Positions 15,635-25,009 are shown, counted from the first letter of the stretch. The stretch is 64,000 nt of DNA from JBCBEX01 sp038528235 (GCA_038528235.1 JBCBEX010000011.1:1-64000), one strand, 5' to 3'. Translations and numbers: made by a program. Notes: generated by a model from the letters alone, not told the origin.

Positions 15635-16603
15635 ATGTCAACGCCAATCACGGGCCTCCACCACGTCACCGCCCTCGCCGGTCCGCCCCAGCGCAACGTC
15701 GACTTCCACGTCGGCACGCTCGGCCTCCGGCTCGTCAAGCGCACCGTCAACTTCGATGCGCCCGATGTCTACCACCTCTACTACGGCGACCGCGTCGGCA
15801 CGCCCGGCTCGATCCTCACCTTCTTCCCGTTCCCGATGGCGGCGGCGGGCAAGTTTGGCGTCGGCGAGTCGATCGCGACGGCCTTCGCCGTCCCCATGGG
15901 GGCCATCGACGCCTGGATGGACCGCTTCGCTGACCTCGCCGTCGACTTCGACGCGCCGACGGAGCGCTTCGGCCAGCGCGTGCTCGCCTTCCGCGACGCC
16001 GACGGCATGCCGTTCGAACTCATCGAGACGGTCGGCCTGACCGCCGAGTCCAACGAGGACGAGCGCGTCTGGACCGACGGCCCTGTCGACGCAGAGTCGG
16101 CCATTCGCCGCTTCCACGGCGTGACGCTCCTCGTCGACCGCCCTGCAGAGACGGCGCGCATTCTCACCGACGTGTTTGGCTATGAGGAACGCGCGACCGA
16201 GGACCGCCGCACGCGCTTCACGGTCGCGGGCGAGGGTGCCGTGCACATCGACCTGCTCATCCCCGACCAGATCACGACGCGCGGGCGCTCCGGCCATGGC
16301 ACGACGCACCACATTGCTTTCCGCACGCCCGACGACGAGACGCAGGCGACCGTCCGCGAGCGGCTGATGAGCCTCGGCCTCGGCGTCACGACCGTGCAGG
16401 ACCGCAACTACTTCCGCTCGATCTACTTCCGTGAGCCGAGCGGCGTGCTCTTCGAGGTCGCCACCGACCCGCCGGGCTTCCTCATCGACGAGGACCTGTC
16501 GACGCTCGGCACCGCACTCAAGCTGCCGACGCAGTACGAGTCGCGGCGCGCCCACCTCGAAGCCTCGCTTCCAGCGCTGACCAACCCCGTCGTTGCTGCC
16601 TAG
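15635..16603 (+). CDS. Two-module VOC (glyoxalase-fold) ring-cleaving dioxygenase, MhqO-like
   Basis: A 322-residue protein with two VOC modules (about 5-140 and 150-290). It resembles hydroquinone-type ring-cleaving dioxygenases that detoxify quinones and aromatics in the cytoplasm. Metal-ligand segments are visible: GLHHVTALAG at the N-terminus, GTTHHIAFRTPD near residue 225 and YFREPSGVLFEVATDPPG near residue 265. The start MSTPITGLHHV gives the family's usual N-terminus. The gene has no obvious operon partner. Its natural substrate is not defined by sequence. Confidence 0.87.
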   Translation: MSTPITGLHHVTALAGPPQRNVDFHVGTLGLRLVKRTVNFDAPDVYHLYYGDRVGTPGSILTFFPFPMAAAGKFGVGESIATAFAVPMGAIDAWMDRFADLAVDFDAPTERFGQRVLAFRDADGMPFELIETVGLTAESNEDERVWTDGPVDAESAIRRFHGVTLLVDRPAETARILTDVFGYEERATEDRRTRFTVAGEGAVHIDLLIPDQITTRGRSGHGTTHHIAFRTPDDETQATVRERLMSLGLGVTTVQDRNYFRSIYFREPSGVLFEVATDPPGFLIDEDLSTLGTALKLPTQYESRRAHLEASLPALTNPVVAA

Positions 16604-16604
16604 G

Positions 16605-16634
16605 CCATCGCCGAATCGACCATCGCCGAATCGA
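16605..16634. repeat. Short tandem repeat, 15-bp unit twice
   Basis: The unit CCATCGCCGAATCGA occurs twice head to tail (16605-16619, 16620-16634), starting immediately after the dioxygenase stop codon. Confidence 0.85.
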
Positions 16635-16675
16635 TCCCGTAAAGCTCGCCCTCGTTCTGATGGCGGGCTTTGCGT

Positions 16676-17494
16676 TTACAGAGGACGATTTAGTGTGATG
16701 TGATAGACTGGCTGACGCTCTTCGAGTAGCACGTGCCAGGTGCCCTCGGCTTGCATCTCGGCGAGAACGCGCCCCATCTGTCCCGAGAGGTGATCCCAGT
16801 AGGCACCGGTGAGCAGCGCCGTCTCGCGCTCGCGAGCGCGGTGCACGAACGCGTCAAGCGGCGATGCTGTGCTGTCGGGCGGCGTCGGGTGGTAGAAGTA
16901 GCGCGTGTAGACGAGGTCGACGCACGTGCCGTACTCGTGGCTCGACGTGCCTGAGGTGGCGTTGCGGTTGACCTTGCGGAGGTCGGCCTGGCTCGCCCCC
17001 GTGCGCAGGGCCGACGAGATGGCGTAGCGGAACGGCGGCAGGCCCTGCTCGGCGAGGCGTGCCTGGAAGCGACGCCCGATTTCAGCGAGGGCCTCGATCG
17101 TAGCAGGCGTGACGAACGGCGCCGAGTGTTCGAGCACGACGACCGTATAGTGCTCCGTGTCGACAAGGGGCACGAGTCGTCCAGCTTCAAGATGCTGTTG
17201 CAACTCCGTATCGGAGGAAACTGGAGCCACGCCGAGACGTCGGCCTGCGGAAAGGTGTGCACTGTACGACGGGCGGTAGGGCCGGTCGCGCAGGCGGCGT
17301 TGCTCCTCGTTGTCGAGCGGACGGATGCGTTCCAGCGCGGCATGCTGCCTCTGCATGACCGTGTCGAGCGAATCGAGCGCGGCGGCGAGGACGGCTTCTG
17401 TGATCCCCGCCGATGATGCCGGGTCCGTAGACGCCGTCTCAGCGCAGCCTGCGAACAGCACCAGCGCGGAAAAGAGTAGCACACGGACGCACAT
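16676..17494 (-). CDS. DUF5715-like secreted lipoprotein
   Basis: A lipoprotein of about 272 residues. The signal sequence ends in a lipobox (ALVLFAGC), so the mature protein is anchored by a lipidated cysteine. The C-terminal half has a run ATSGTSSHEYGTCVDLVYTR, typical of DUF5715 proteins. It resembles the S-x-H-x2-G-x2-x-D zinc signature of M15 peptidoglycan carboxypeptidases. A peptidase role is therefore possible but unproven. The start codon overlaps the stop of the SOD-like gene (TGATG), and a GAGGT ribosome site sits 6 bases upstream, so the two genes are probably co-translated. Confidence 0.75.
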   Translation of the reverse strand: MCVRVLLFSALVLFAGCAETASTDPASSAGITEAVLAAALDSLDTVMQRQHAALERIRPLDNEEQRRLRDRPYRPSYSAHLSAGRRLGVAPVSSDTELQQHLEAGRLVPLVDTEHYTVVVLEHSAPFVTPATIEALAEIGRRFQARLAEQGLPPFRYAISSALRTGASQADLRKVNRNATSGTSSHEYGTCVDLVYTRYFYHPTPPDSTASPLDAFVHRARERETALLTGAYWDHLSGQMGRVLAEMQAEGTWHVLLEERQPVYHITLNRPL

Positions 17495-18000
17495 CATTCT
17501 ACCTCGAGCAGGCCGCAAGCGACGGCAGGCCCGGCATTGCCGAGCGGCTGCGTGTGGAGGTCGTCGAGGCCCGCGCGGACGACGACGGCGAGGCCGAGCA
17601 CGCGGTCGAACGGGAGGTCGGGCACGATGCGGTCGTAGCGCCCGACAGGGTCACGATGGCGGATGCGGAGGTTGCCGAGGTCGCCGGGGCGGCGCGCTTT
17701 GGTGGGCGCAAGCGGTCCCCCGTGGGGACGGTCCTGCGTGTCGAATGTGGGCGCGCCGGGCACGGAGGCACAGTCGGTGGCGTCGACCACGTGAAAGCCA
17801 TACTCTCCTGGTGCGAGGCCGTCGATGCGGGCGAGGAGCCGTGTGCCTTCGCCCATGCGCTGCGCGATGAGCTGACCCGTCACGCCGCTGCCGTCAACAG
17901 CGTCCAGCCGGGCCACAGCATCCAGCCGCGCCACAGCCTCGGTTGGCTGCGCGTGCAACACGGCAGGCATGGAAACGAGGAGCGCAAGGAGGCGGAGCAT
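17494..18000 (-). CDS. Cu/Zn superoxide dismutase-like protein lacking most metal ligands
   Basis: A 168-residue exported protein with the SodC fold pattern: GEYGFHVVDATDCASV, RPHGGPLAP, RRPGDLGNL and GNAGPAVACG. A signal peptide covers residues 1-17. By motif alignment the first copper His is kept (His70), as are one zinc His (His93), the zinc Asp (Asp107) and both disulfide cysteines (Cys77, Cys162). The second copper His is Val72, the bridging His is lost near Thr85, a zinc His is Arg104, the last copper His is Arg142, and the active-site Arg is Ala159. It is probably not an active dismutase. It overlaps the DUF5715-like gene by one base. Confidence 0.82.
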   Translation of the reverse strand: MLRLLALLVSMPAVLHAQPTEAVARLDAVARLDAVDGSGVTGQLIAQRMGEGTRLLARIDGLAPGEYGFHVVDATDCASVPGAPTFDTQDRPHGGPLAPTKARRPGDLGNLRIRHRDPVGRYDRIVPDLPFDRVLGLAVVVRAGLDDLHTQPLGNAGPAVACGLLEVE

Positions 18001-18116
18001 GCACGCCCTACCCCGCGCCCGTCCTGCGGTTTCGCTCGCGCTTCGCCTTCGTGCCCCGCCCTCTTCGCAGCCGCCGCTGTTGCTGGGTGTAGCTTTCGCG
18101 TCTTCGCCTCCGCCCC

Positions 18117-18737
18117 ATGCCCGACACCCACCTCCACGTCGACACCCTCGCGATGCGCTACGGTCGGCGCGTGCTCTTCCGCGCGCTGTCGTTCGAGGTC
18201 GTGGGCGGGACCTCGCTCGCGGTGACGGGCGCCAACGGCTCCGGCAAATCGACGCTGCTGAAGATCCTCGCAGGCCTCGTCTCGCCCGTGCGCGGCACCG
18301 TCCGCCTCGTGCTCGACGGCGCGGACGTCCCGACGGCGCAGCGCCCGCGCCGCGTTGGCTTGGCAGGCCCCTACCTCGGCCTCTACGACGGCTACAGCGC
18401 CCGCGAGACGCTCGCGTTTCTCGCCGAGGCTCGCGGCCTGCATGATGCGCCCATCCTCGCCCTGCTCGACCGCGTCGGCCTCGGCCCCCGCGCCGACGAC
18501 CGCGTAGGCACCTTTTCCTCTGGCATGCAGCAGCGGCTCCGCCTTGCCACGGCGCTCCTCGCCGCGCCGCCGGTGCTGCTCCTCGACGAACCTGGCGCGA
18601 CGCTCGATGCGGCAGGCCGCGCGCTGATCCGGGACATCGTGGCCGAGCAGCAAGCTGCAGGTACGCTCGTCGTCGTGGCCACCAACGACCCAGCCGAGGC
18701 GGCGCTGTGTGATCGGACGGTTGCCATCGCAGCCTAA
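18117..18737 (+). CDS. ABC transporter ATP-binding protein, CcmA-like
   Basis: A 206-residue ABC ATPase. Walker A is GANGSGKST (about residues 39-47), the signature is FSSGMQQRLRLA and Walker B is VLLLDEPGATLD. The small size and the ending ATNDPAEAALCDRTVAIAA resemble CcmA, the ATPase of the cytochrome c maturation heme exporter. No CcmB or other membrane partner is adjacent, so that identity is tentative. The gene runs divergently from the SOD-like gene and converges on the polyphosphate kinase gene. Confidence 0.82.
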   Translation: MPDTHLHVDTLAMRYGRRVLFRALSFEVVGGTSLAVTGANGSGKSTLLKILAGLVSPVRGTVRLVLDGADVPTAQRPRRVGLAGPYLGLYDGYSARETLAFLAEARGLHDAPILALLDRVGLGPRADDRVGTFSSGMQQRLRLATALLAAPPVLLLDEPGATLDAAGRALIRDIVAEQQAAGTLVVVATNDPAEAALCDRTVAIAA

Positions 18738-18771
18738 ACCGGGGGCATTGCCTGCGGAGTGCGATGCTGCG

Positions 18772-21120
18772 CTACAGCACCCACGTGGCGTCGTCTTCCA
18801 GCTGGCGGGCGAGGGCACGCTTCATCAGCCTATCGTGGAGCGCGCGGACGGGCTCACCCTCGGCGGGATGACGCTGGACGTAGTGGCCGTCCGGCCGTAG
18901 GTCCCACGCGAGACGGTTGTCTTCCAGGCAGCACTTCAGCGTGCTGACGAGCCGCCCCTGCAGGTGCGGGTCGAGGACGGGCGCGATGGCCTCGACGCGG
19001 TCGTCGAGGTTGCGGCGCTGCCAGTCGGCGGAGCCGGTGAAGAGCTCTGGCTGGCCGTCGTTGTGGAAGTAGTAGATGCGGCTGTGCTCCAGGAAGCGCC
19101 CGAGGATCGAGCAGAGGCGGATGTTCTCCGAGACGCCGGGCAGGCCGGGGCGCAGGCGGCAGTGCCCGCGCACGATCAGGTCGATCTCGACGCCGGCCTG
19201 GCTGGCTGCGTAGAGCTTCTGGATCATCCCCACGTCGTCCAGCGCATTCATCTTCGCCACGATGCGCCCGCGCTTGCCGGAGCGCACGAGCTCGATTTCG
19301 CGGTCGATGAGCGCGTAGAACGCCGGACGCATGGCGCGCGGGGCGATGAGCAGCCGCTCGTACTCCTGCTCGTAGGCGTAGCCCGTGAGAACGTGGAACA
19401 GGCTCACGAGGTCGCGCCCGACGACGGGGTCGCAGGTGAGCAGGCCGAGGTCGGTGTAGAGCCGCGCCGTCTTGGGGTTGTAGTTGCCCGTGCCGATGTG
19501 GCAGTAGGTGCGCAGGCCGTCCTCCTCCTCGCGGATGACGAGCGTCGTCTTGGTGTGCGTCTTCAGCCCGACGAGGCCGTAGGTGACGTGCACGCCCGCC
19601 TTTTCGAGCTGCTGCGCCCACTCGATGTTGTTCTCCTCGTCGAAGCGCGCCTTCAGCTCCACGAGCGCGGCGACGAGCTTGCCGTTCTCGGCGGCCCGCT
19701 TGAGCGCGTCGATGATGGGCGAGCCCTTGCTGGTGCGGTAGAGCGTGAGCTTGATCGCGAGCACCTTCGGGTCGTCGGCGGCCTCTTCGATGAAGCGCTG
19801 GACGCTCGCCGCGAACGACTCGAACGGGTGGTGCACGAGCAGATCACCCGCGCGGATGGCGGTGAAGATGTCGGCCTCCTCTTCGCTCGCGCCCCGATGG
19901 CGGAGGCGGACGGGCACCGTCGGCTCCCAGTCGGAGAAGCGGTGGGTCGGCAGGTCGAAGTCGGCGATGCCGTGCAGGTCCGTGAGGTTGAGCAGCGTGC
20001 GCGACTCGTAGACGTCGGCGTCGTCGAGTTCGAGCTCGCGCATGAGCAGGTGGCGCACGCGCTGCGGCATCGCGGCCTCCACTTCGAGGCGGACCACGTC
20101 GGCGAAGCGGCGCTCGCGGACCTCTTCGGAGATCATCGCGAGCAGGTCGTCGGCCTCTTCCTCGTTGCGCCGGAGGTCGGCGTTGCGCGTGACGCGGAAG
20201 GCATGCACGGCCACGACCTCCATACCGCGGAAGAGCACGTGCGCGTTGTGCCGGATGAGGTCTTCGAGCGGGACGACCTCGTGCGGACGGCCTGGCAGCG
20301 GCACCCAGCGACCGCGCCGGGGCGGCACCTTGAGCCGCGCGAAGTGCTCCGTGCCACGCACCGGATGCCGGACGAGGATGGCGAGCGAGAGCGACAGGTT
20401 CGAGATGAACGGGAACGGGTGCCCTGGATCGACGGCAAGCGGCGTCAGAATCGGGAAGACCTGGTCGAGGAAGTACTGGTCGAGCGCGCCGCGGTCTTTT
20501 TTCGACAGCTCCGCGTAGCGATGGATCTGGACGCCCGCGTGTTTGGCGAGGGCCGGGCGAATGGACTGCTCCCACGTCTCGGCGATGGCGTCGATCACAG
20601 GCAGCACGGCCGTGCGTGATAGCGCGAGTTGCTCGCCTGGGGAGCGGCCGTCCGGCGATGGAATCCGCACGCCCGCCCCGAGCTGCCGCTTCAGCCCGCC
20701 CACGCGCTTCCGAAAGAACTCGTCGAGGTTGGACTCGGTGATGGCGATAAAGCGGGTGCGTTCCAGGAGCGGCAGCCGCTCGTCTTGAGCCTGGGCGAGC
20801 ACGCGCCAGTTGAAGTCGAGCCACGACAGCTCGCGGTTGAAGAGCAACCGAGGGTCGTCCAGGTCCGGGTTGTCCGGGACGTCTTGCGGCACCACAGCGC
20901 GGGGCACCGTCGGCAGGCGGTCCGGCGCGCGCGGCGGCTCGGCCTCCAGACGGATGGGCTCCGAGACATCGCCGTTCGACTTGACCCAGCGCACGTCGGC
21001 GTCAGACCCCTCGGTCTCTGGCATGCGAGCGCCCTCGGTCTGGGTCGTTCCAGCATGGGTCGCCTCTGCGCCGGGCGGCGGGGTCTCAGGGGCCTGACGA
21101 GGGGCGGGCGTCTCGGACAT
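18772..21120 (-). CDS. ppk1: Polyphosphate kinase 1
   Basis: A 782-residue enzyme that polymerises the terminal phosphate of ATP into polyphosphate. After a low-complexity Pro/Glu-rich extension of about 90 residues, the PPK N domain starts at LLFNRELSWLDFNWRVL. The core has LTLYRTSKGSPIIDAL and the autophosphorylated histidine His522 in GLKTHTKTTL. His679 in FLEHSRIYYFHN is the second conserved catalytic histidine. FTGSADWQRRNLDDRVE marks the C-terminal domain. The start MSETPAPRQ is chosen over an earlier one at 21204 that precedes non-conserved sequence. It stands alone, convergent with the ABC ATPase gene. Confidence 0.95.
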   Translation of the reverse strand: MSETPAPRQAPETPPPGAEATHAGTTQTEGARMPETEGSDADVRWVKSNGDVSEPIRLEAEPPRAPDRLPTVPRAVVPQDVPDNPDLDDPRLLFNRELSWLDFNWRVLAQAQDERLPLLERTRFIAITESNLDEFFRKRVGGLKRQLGAGVRIPSPDGRSPGEQLALSRTAVLPVIDAIAETWEQSIRPALAKHAGVQIHRYAELSKKDRGALDQYFLDQVFPILTPLAVDPGHPFPFISNLSLSLAILVRHPVRGTEHFARLKVPPRRGRWVPLPGRPHEVVPLEDLIRHNAHVLFRGMEVVAVHAFRVTRNADLRRNEEEADDLLAMISEEVRERRFADVVRLEVEAAMPQRVRHLLMRELELDDADVYESRTLLNLTDLHGIADFDLPTHRFSDWEPTVPVRLRHRGASEEEADIFTAIRAGDLLVHHPFESFAASVQRFIEEAADDPKVLAIKLTLYRTSKGSPIIDALKRAAENGKLVAALVELKARFDEENNIEWAQQLEKAGVHVTYGLVGLKTHTKTTLVIREEEDGLRTYCHIGTGNYNPKTARLYTDLGLLTCDPVVGRDLVSLFHVLTGYAYEQEYERLLIAPRAMRPAFYALIDREIELVRSGKRGRIVAKMNALDDVGMIQKLYAASQAGVEIDLIVRGHCRLRPGLPGVSENIRLCSILGRFLEHSRIYYFHNDGQPELFTGSADWQRRNLDDRVEAIAPVLDPHLQGRLVSTLKCCLEDNRLAWDLRPDGHYVQRHPAEGEPVRALHDRLMKRALARQLEDDATWVL

Positions 21121-21237
21121 AGGGCGGGAGAAAGACAGAGCACAAACAAGATGCGCATACACGCGAGGTGCCCAATCTAGTTCGATCTGGCCCGGCCGTG
21201 CCACCCGGGCACTCGCTGTCGGGGGACCGCCAGGGCC

Positions 21238-23232
21238 TCAGGCTGCCTGGGCGTCGCTGTCCGCGCCCCACTCCAGGAACGCGCCGGTTTGCACGTCGCG
21301 CTTCATGTGCTGGTAGCGGAGCATGAGTTCCTGGAGCGGGCGCAGGTCCTCGCCTGCCTGGTCGGCGGCGAAGATGCGGCGCTGCACGTCGGCGATAGCC
21401 TGGTCGAGGCGGAGCAGCTTGAGCACCTGCATCGCGCTTGTGGCCGCGGCGAACGGGTCGCGGTGCGGGTCCTTCACGTCGATGCCGACGCGCGACCAGT
21501 TGTCGGACACCGCGTGGCGCTCCACGAGCGCTTCGGCCACCGTCTGCTGCACAGCAGGGCCGAAGGTGCCGTCTTTGAACGGCGTCGCCTCGATGCGATC
21601 CTGCTGCGCCTGCTCGATGAGCTTCTCGATGGTGGTCTGCGGTCCGCCCTCGCCGAATTCCGTGAGCGCCATGCGGGTCAGGACGTGCTCCACCATGGGC
21701 ATGCCGTGCTCCAGCATGAGCTTGACGAGCAGCAGTTCGGCCGGGGATGCCGCCGGGCGAGGCGTGGGCCGCCGCGTGGTGAGGTCCGGCGACCGTTCCG
21801 CCCAGGATTCTTGCGGCGGCCCGTCTGTGTTGCGGTGGGCGGCGTCGCGCGGGCGAGCGTTGCCCCGAACCTGGTCACGGCGCGCGCCATCGCGGCGCGC
21901 TGAGCGGGTCCGCTCGCGGCCAGCCTCAGCGAGCGCATTGCGGAAAAGCGGGCGCAGTGTGGCGTCGGGGACGCGCAGGAGTTGGGCGGCGCGCTGGACA
22001 TAGCCTTCCTGTACGATCGGGTCGGGAATCTTCGCGATTGAGGCCATCAGGCTGTGGACGACGCGGCTCTGCCCCTCGGGCGTGTCGAGTTCGCCGCGCC
22101 GCTTGGCCACGGCTACGCGGAAGGCGACGAAGTCCATCCGGTCGTCGCGGAGGACGCTGCGGAACGCCTCGGCACCAAACTGCTGCACGAAGGCATCGGG
22201 GTCGGCGCCGTCGGGCAGCGCCACGGCGAAGACGCCGAGCCCCTCGCCGAGCACGAGGTCGATGGCACGCAGGGCGGCGTCGAGGCCGGCGGAGTCGGCG
22301 TCGTAGAGCAGCACGAGCGCCTGCGCGTAGCGACCCGCTAGTCGAATCTGCTCGGCCGTGAGCGCGGTCCCGCTGCTGGCCACCACGTGCTCGACGCCCG
22401 CCTGGTGGAGCGAGATTACGTCGGTGTAGCCCTCCACGAGCAGCGCCTCGCCCTCGCCGCGGATGGCCTGCTTGGCCTGCCGCAGCCCGTAGAGCACGCT
22501 CGACTTGTGGTAGACCGGCGTCTCGGACGAGTTGAGGTACTTCGGCGGATCGCCGTCTTTGAACGGCGGCGTGACACCGGGGATGACGCGCCCGCCGAAG
22601 CCGAGCACCTTGCCGACGTGGCTGATGATGGGGAACATCGCGCGGCCCCGGAAGCGGTCGTAGACGCCGCGGCTGCCCTCGCGCGCGAGGTCGGCCTTGA
22701 CGAGCAGGTCCGGGGCATAGTGGGCCGCCTGGGCGGCGTTCACGAGCGCGTCCCAGCTGTCGGGCGCGAAGCCGAGGCCGAAGCCCGTGATCGTCTTCTT
22801 GCTGAAGCCGCGCTGCACGTAGTAGTCGAGACCCGGCTTCCCGGCCTCGGTGCGCAGTTGGTCGTAGTAAAACTTCGCCGCGAACCGGAGCACCCCATGG
22901 AGGGCTTCCCGCTCGCTGGCCGCCTCGCTCTTGCCCTCGCTCTCGGGGATCTCGATGCCGGCGCGCTCGGCGAGCAGCCGCACCGTCTCCAGGAACTCCA
23001 TCCCCTCGACCTCCTGCACGAACTTGAAGAGGTCCCCGCCCCGGCGGCAGCCGAAGCAGTAGTAGAGGTTCTCGCCTGGGTCGACGGAAAACGAGGGCGA
23101 CTTCTCGTTGTGGAACGGGCAGAGCCCGAAGAACCGGCCCCCACGCCGCTTCAGCCGCACGTAGTCGCCGACCACGTCGACTAGGTCGACGGAGCGGCGG
23201 ACTTCTTCGATGACGGTATCGGGGATGGGCAT
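21238..23232 (-). CDS. dnaG: DNA primase
   Basis: A 664-residue replicative primase that makes RNA primers at the fork. The N-terminal CHC2 zinc finger is clear (LCPFHNEKSPSFSV and YYCFGCRRGG, about residues 38-64). The catalytic core and TOPRIM domain follow (KSSVLYGLRQAK, EALLVEGYTDVISLHQAG, LLYDADSAGLDAALR). A basic, low-complexity linker (about 445-500) precedes a weakly conserved helicase-binding C-terminus. The start MPIPDTVIEEVRRSVDLVDVV fits the family; upstream frame to 23487 crosses a terminator. It is not next to rpoD or rpsU. Confidence 0.95.
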   Translation of the reverse strand: MPIPDTVIEEVRRSVDLVDVVGDYVRLKRRGGRFFGLCPFHNEKSPSFSVDPGENLYYCFGCRRGGDLFKFVQEVEGMEFLETVRLLAERAGIEIPESEGKSEAASEREALHGVLRFAAKFYYDQLRTEAGKPGLDYYVQRGFSKKTITGFGLGFAPDSWDALVNAAQAAHYAPDLLVKADLAREGSRGVYDRFRGRAMFPIISHVGKVLGFGGRVIPGVTPPFKDGDPPKYLNSSETPVYHKSSVLYGLRQAKQAIRGEGEALLVEGYTDVISLHQAGVEHVVASSGTALTAEQIRLAGRYAQALVLLYDADSAGLDAALRAIDLVLGEGLGVFAVALPDGADPDAFVQQFGAEAFRSVLRDDRMDFVAFRVAVAKRRGELDTPEGQSRVVHSLMASIAKIPDPIVQEGYVQRAAQLLRVPDATLRPLFRNALAEAGRERTRSARRDGARRDQVRGNARPRDAAHRNTDGPPQESWAERSPDLTTRRPTPRPAASPAELLLVKLMLEHGMPMVEHVLTRMALTEFGEGGPQTTIEKLIEQAQQDRIEATPFKDGTFGPAVQQTVAEALVERHAVSDNWSRVGIDVKDPHRDPFAAATSAMQVLKLLRLDQAIADVQRRIFAADQAGEDLRPLQELMLRYQHMKRDVQTGAFLEWGADSDAQAA

Positions 23233-23348
23233 GGGGCGACGACCAACGAGCGCCGTCCAAGATCCGCACAGACGGCGGACCGTGCGCAGACGTCGCTCCG
23301 GCTGCCCCCGAGCTAGGCATCTTCTTTCGGAAAGCAGGCTCTCACAGA

Positions 23349-23379
23349 AACAGGCCCAACGCCGAAGCGCGGGCCTGTT
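23349..23379 (-). terminator. Hairpin between the Ig-like lipoprotein gene and dnaG
   Basis: A perfect 9-bp stem AACAGGCCC/GGGCCTGTT with a 13-base loop lies 50 bases beyond the lipoprotein stop on the minus strand. A short TTTCTG follows. It is a likely intrinsic terminator separating this gene from dnaG. Confidence 0.6.
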
Positions 23380-23428
23380 CGTCTTAGTGGCGGGGGCTAA
23401 GCGCCCCCCTCGAGCACGCGGTGGTCCG

Positions 23429-25009
23429 TCAGCGGTCCTCGATCCTACGCATCGGGCCGATGCCCGCGAACGAGGCCGTGCCCTCACCGTTGGGTCCTGA
23501 CACCGAGATCTTCGATTCCACGTGGACCGGCACCGTCTCCGACGACTGGTCGTTGATGAAGACCGAGAAGCTGTAGTCCGTCACGCCTGCGATGGGGCCA
23601 TAGGCGATGATGTGGCGCGAGATTTCGGCGTTCACATTGCCGGCCTGGTCGATGTTCTCGCCCTCCGAGGTCACGTTGATCGTGGTGCCTGCCGAGAGGG
23701 GGTTGGTGTTCCGGTCAGCCACGCGGTAGTCGAACTGGACGGAGCTGACGAAGACGGTGTCGGCCACACCGTCGGGGACGTTGTCGAAGGCGTTGGTGGC
23801 GCCCGTCGAGTCGCCCGAGACGACGAACTCCTGCTGACGCTGGTCGAGGAGCGTGACGATCGGGTAGCCCGTGAACAGGACGCGCGTGGTAGCCTCGATC
23901 ACCTCCTGGTTCTCGTTGCTCGTGCGCGCCCGGACGGTGCCGGGGCCGCCTCGGTCCAGGCGAGGCTGCGCCGAGATGAGTTCGACGTTGGCGATGCCGC
24001 CATCCGTGGGTGCGGACCCGACGACGATGCCCTGATCGGTGGTGAAGTAGACCTGCGTGCCATCTTCGACGGGGTTGCCATACTTATCGCCCACGAAGGC
24101 TGTGACCGCGTTGGTCAGCCCGGAGAGCTCAAGGGCCGGGCCGAAGTTGGGCGTCTCGTTGACAACCGAGAAGTGGGTGGCGTCCGGCAGGCCACCGTGC
24201 ACGACGAGGGTGACGGGGGCCGTGCGAACGGGGTTGCCGGCCGGGTTGACGGCGTCGACGACCTCCGCCACGATCTGAGCCGTGCCAGCGACGGTACCGC
24301 TGGTGAAGGTGAATTCCGCCTTGCCCTCACTGTCGGTGAGGATTTCCTCGGGGAAGATGAAGCTCCCGTCGGCCCCCTGGCCGTCCGGCGCGGCGTCGAT
24401 CCGGACGCGGACGGACGCGGCGTTCTCGCTCGTGATGGGGTTGCCGTTGGCGTCGAACACCACGAAGATCAGCTTGCCGATCTCGGAGCCGCCGACCCCG
24501 CTGACGCTCACCTGCTGCGCCGAGCGCTCGTCGAACGTGATGCTCGCTGCCGTCGTGCCTTCCACGCCGCCGGTCGTGCCGCCGTCGGCCGGACCGCCGG
24601 TGTTCTCGGCGATGGTGATCTGAAGGTCCCGCATCGTATAGTCCTGCCCACTGGAGACGAGCTTGGTGACAGGCGCCGAGACGGCGGAGCCGAAGGAGGC
24701 CTCAATCGAGACCGTGACGGCCTCTTCCTGCTGTGTTTGCTGCGTCGTGTTGGTGTTCTGGACCGCGTCGCTGATCTCGAAGGAGAAGGCGTAGGACCCA
24801 ATCGAGTCGGTACGCGTCTGCCGGACGAACTGGTTGGCGACGAGGTCCACGAGCGCATTCTGCACCGGGTCGCCGTTCTGGTCGATCACGCGCCCGTCGA
24901 CGGTGACCGAGTCGAGTTCGGAGAGCGAGTCGCAACCGCCCAGCAAAAGGACGACCCCGAGCAGCGCGGCGCTCAGGAGCGAGGAAGGGCGAGGAAGGAA
25001 ACGAGGCAT
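23429..25009 (-). CDS. Lipoprotein with bacterial Ig-like domains
   Basis: A surface lipoprotein of about 526 residues. The chosen start (MPRFLPRPSSLL) gives a signal with lipobox VVLLLGGC. A carboxypeptidase-regulatory-like beta domain follows (VTVDGRVIDQNGDPVQNALVDLV, about 35-115). Then come two to three Ig-like repeats of the invasin/BIG type (IFVVFDANGNPITSENAASV near 180; VTAFVGDKYGNPVEDGTQVYFTTDQG near 300; and a third around 420). Such proteins are usually adhesins or cell-surface scaffolds; the role here is unknown. A terminator-like hairpin follows the gene. Confidence 0.8.
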   Translation of the reverse strand: MPRFLPRPSSLLSAALLGVVLLLGGCDSLSELDSVTVDGRVIDQNGDPVQNALVDLVANQFVRQTRTDSIGSYAFSFEISDAVQNTNTTQQTQQEEAVTVSIEASFGSAVSAPVTKLVSSGQDYTMRDLQITIAENTGGPADGGTTGGVEGTTAASITFDERSAQQVSVSGVGGSEIGKLIFVVFDANGNPITSENAASVRVRIDAAPDGQGADGSFIFPEEILTDSEGKAEFTFTSGTVAGTAQIVAEVVDAVNPAGNPVRTAPVTLVVHGGLPDATHFSVVNETPNFGPALELSGLTNAVTAFVGDKYGNPVEDGTQVYFTTDQGIVVGSAPTDGGIANVELISAQPRLDRGGPGTVRARTSNENQEVIEATTRVLFTGYPIVTLLDQRQQEFVVSGDSTGATNAFDNVPDGVADTVFVSSVQFDYRVADRNTNPLSAGTTINVTSEGENIDQAGNVNAEISRHIIAYGPIAGVTDYSFSVFINDQSSETVPVHVESKISVSGPNGEGTASFAGIGPMRRIEDR

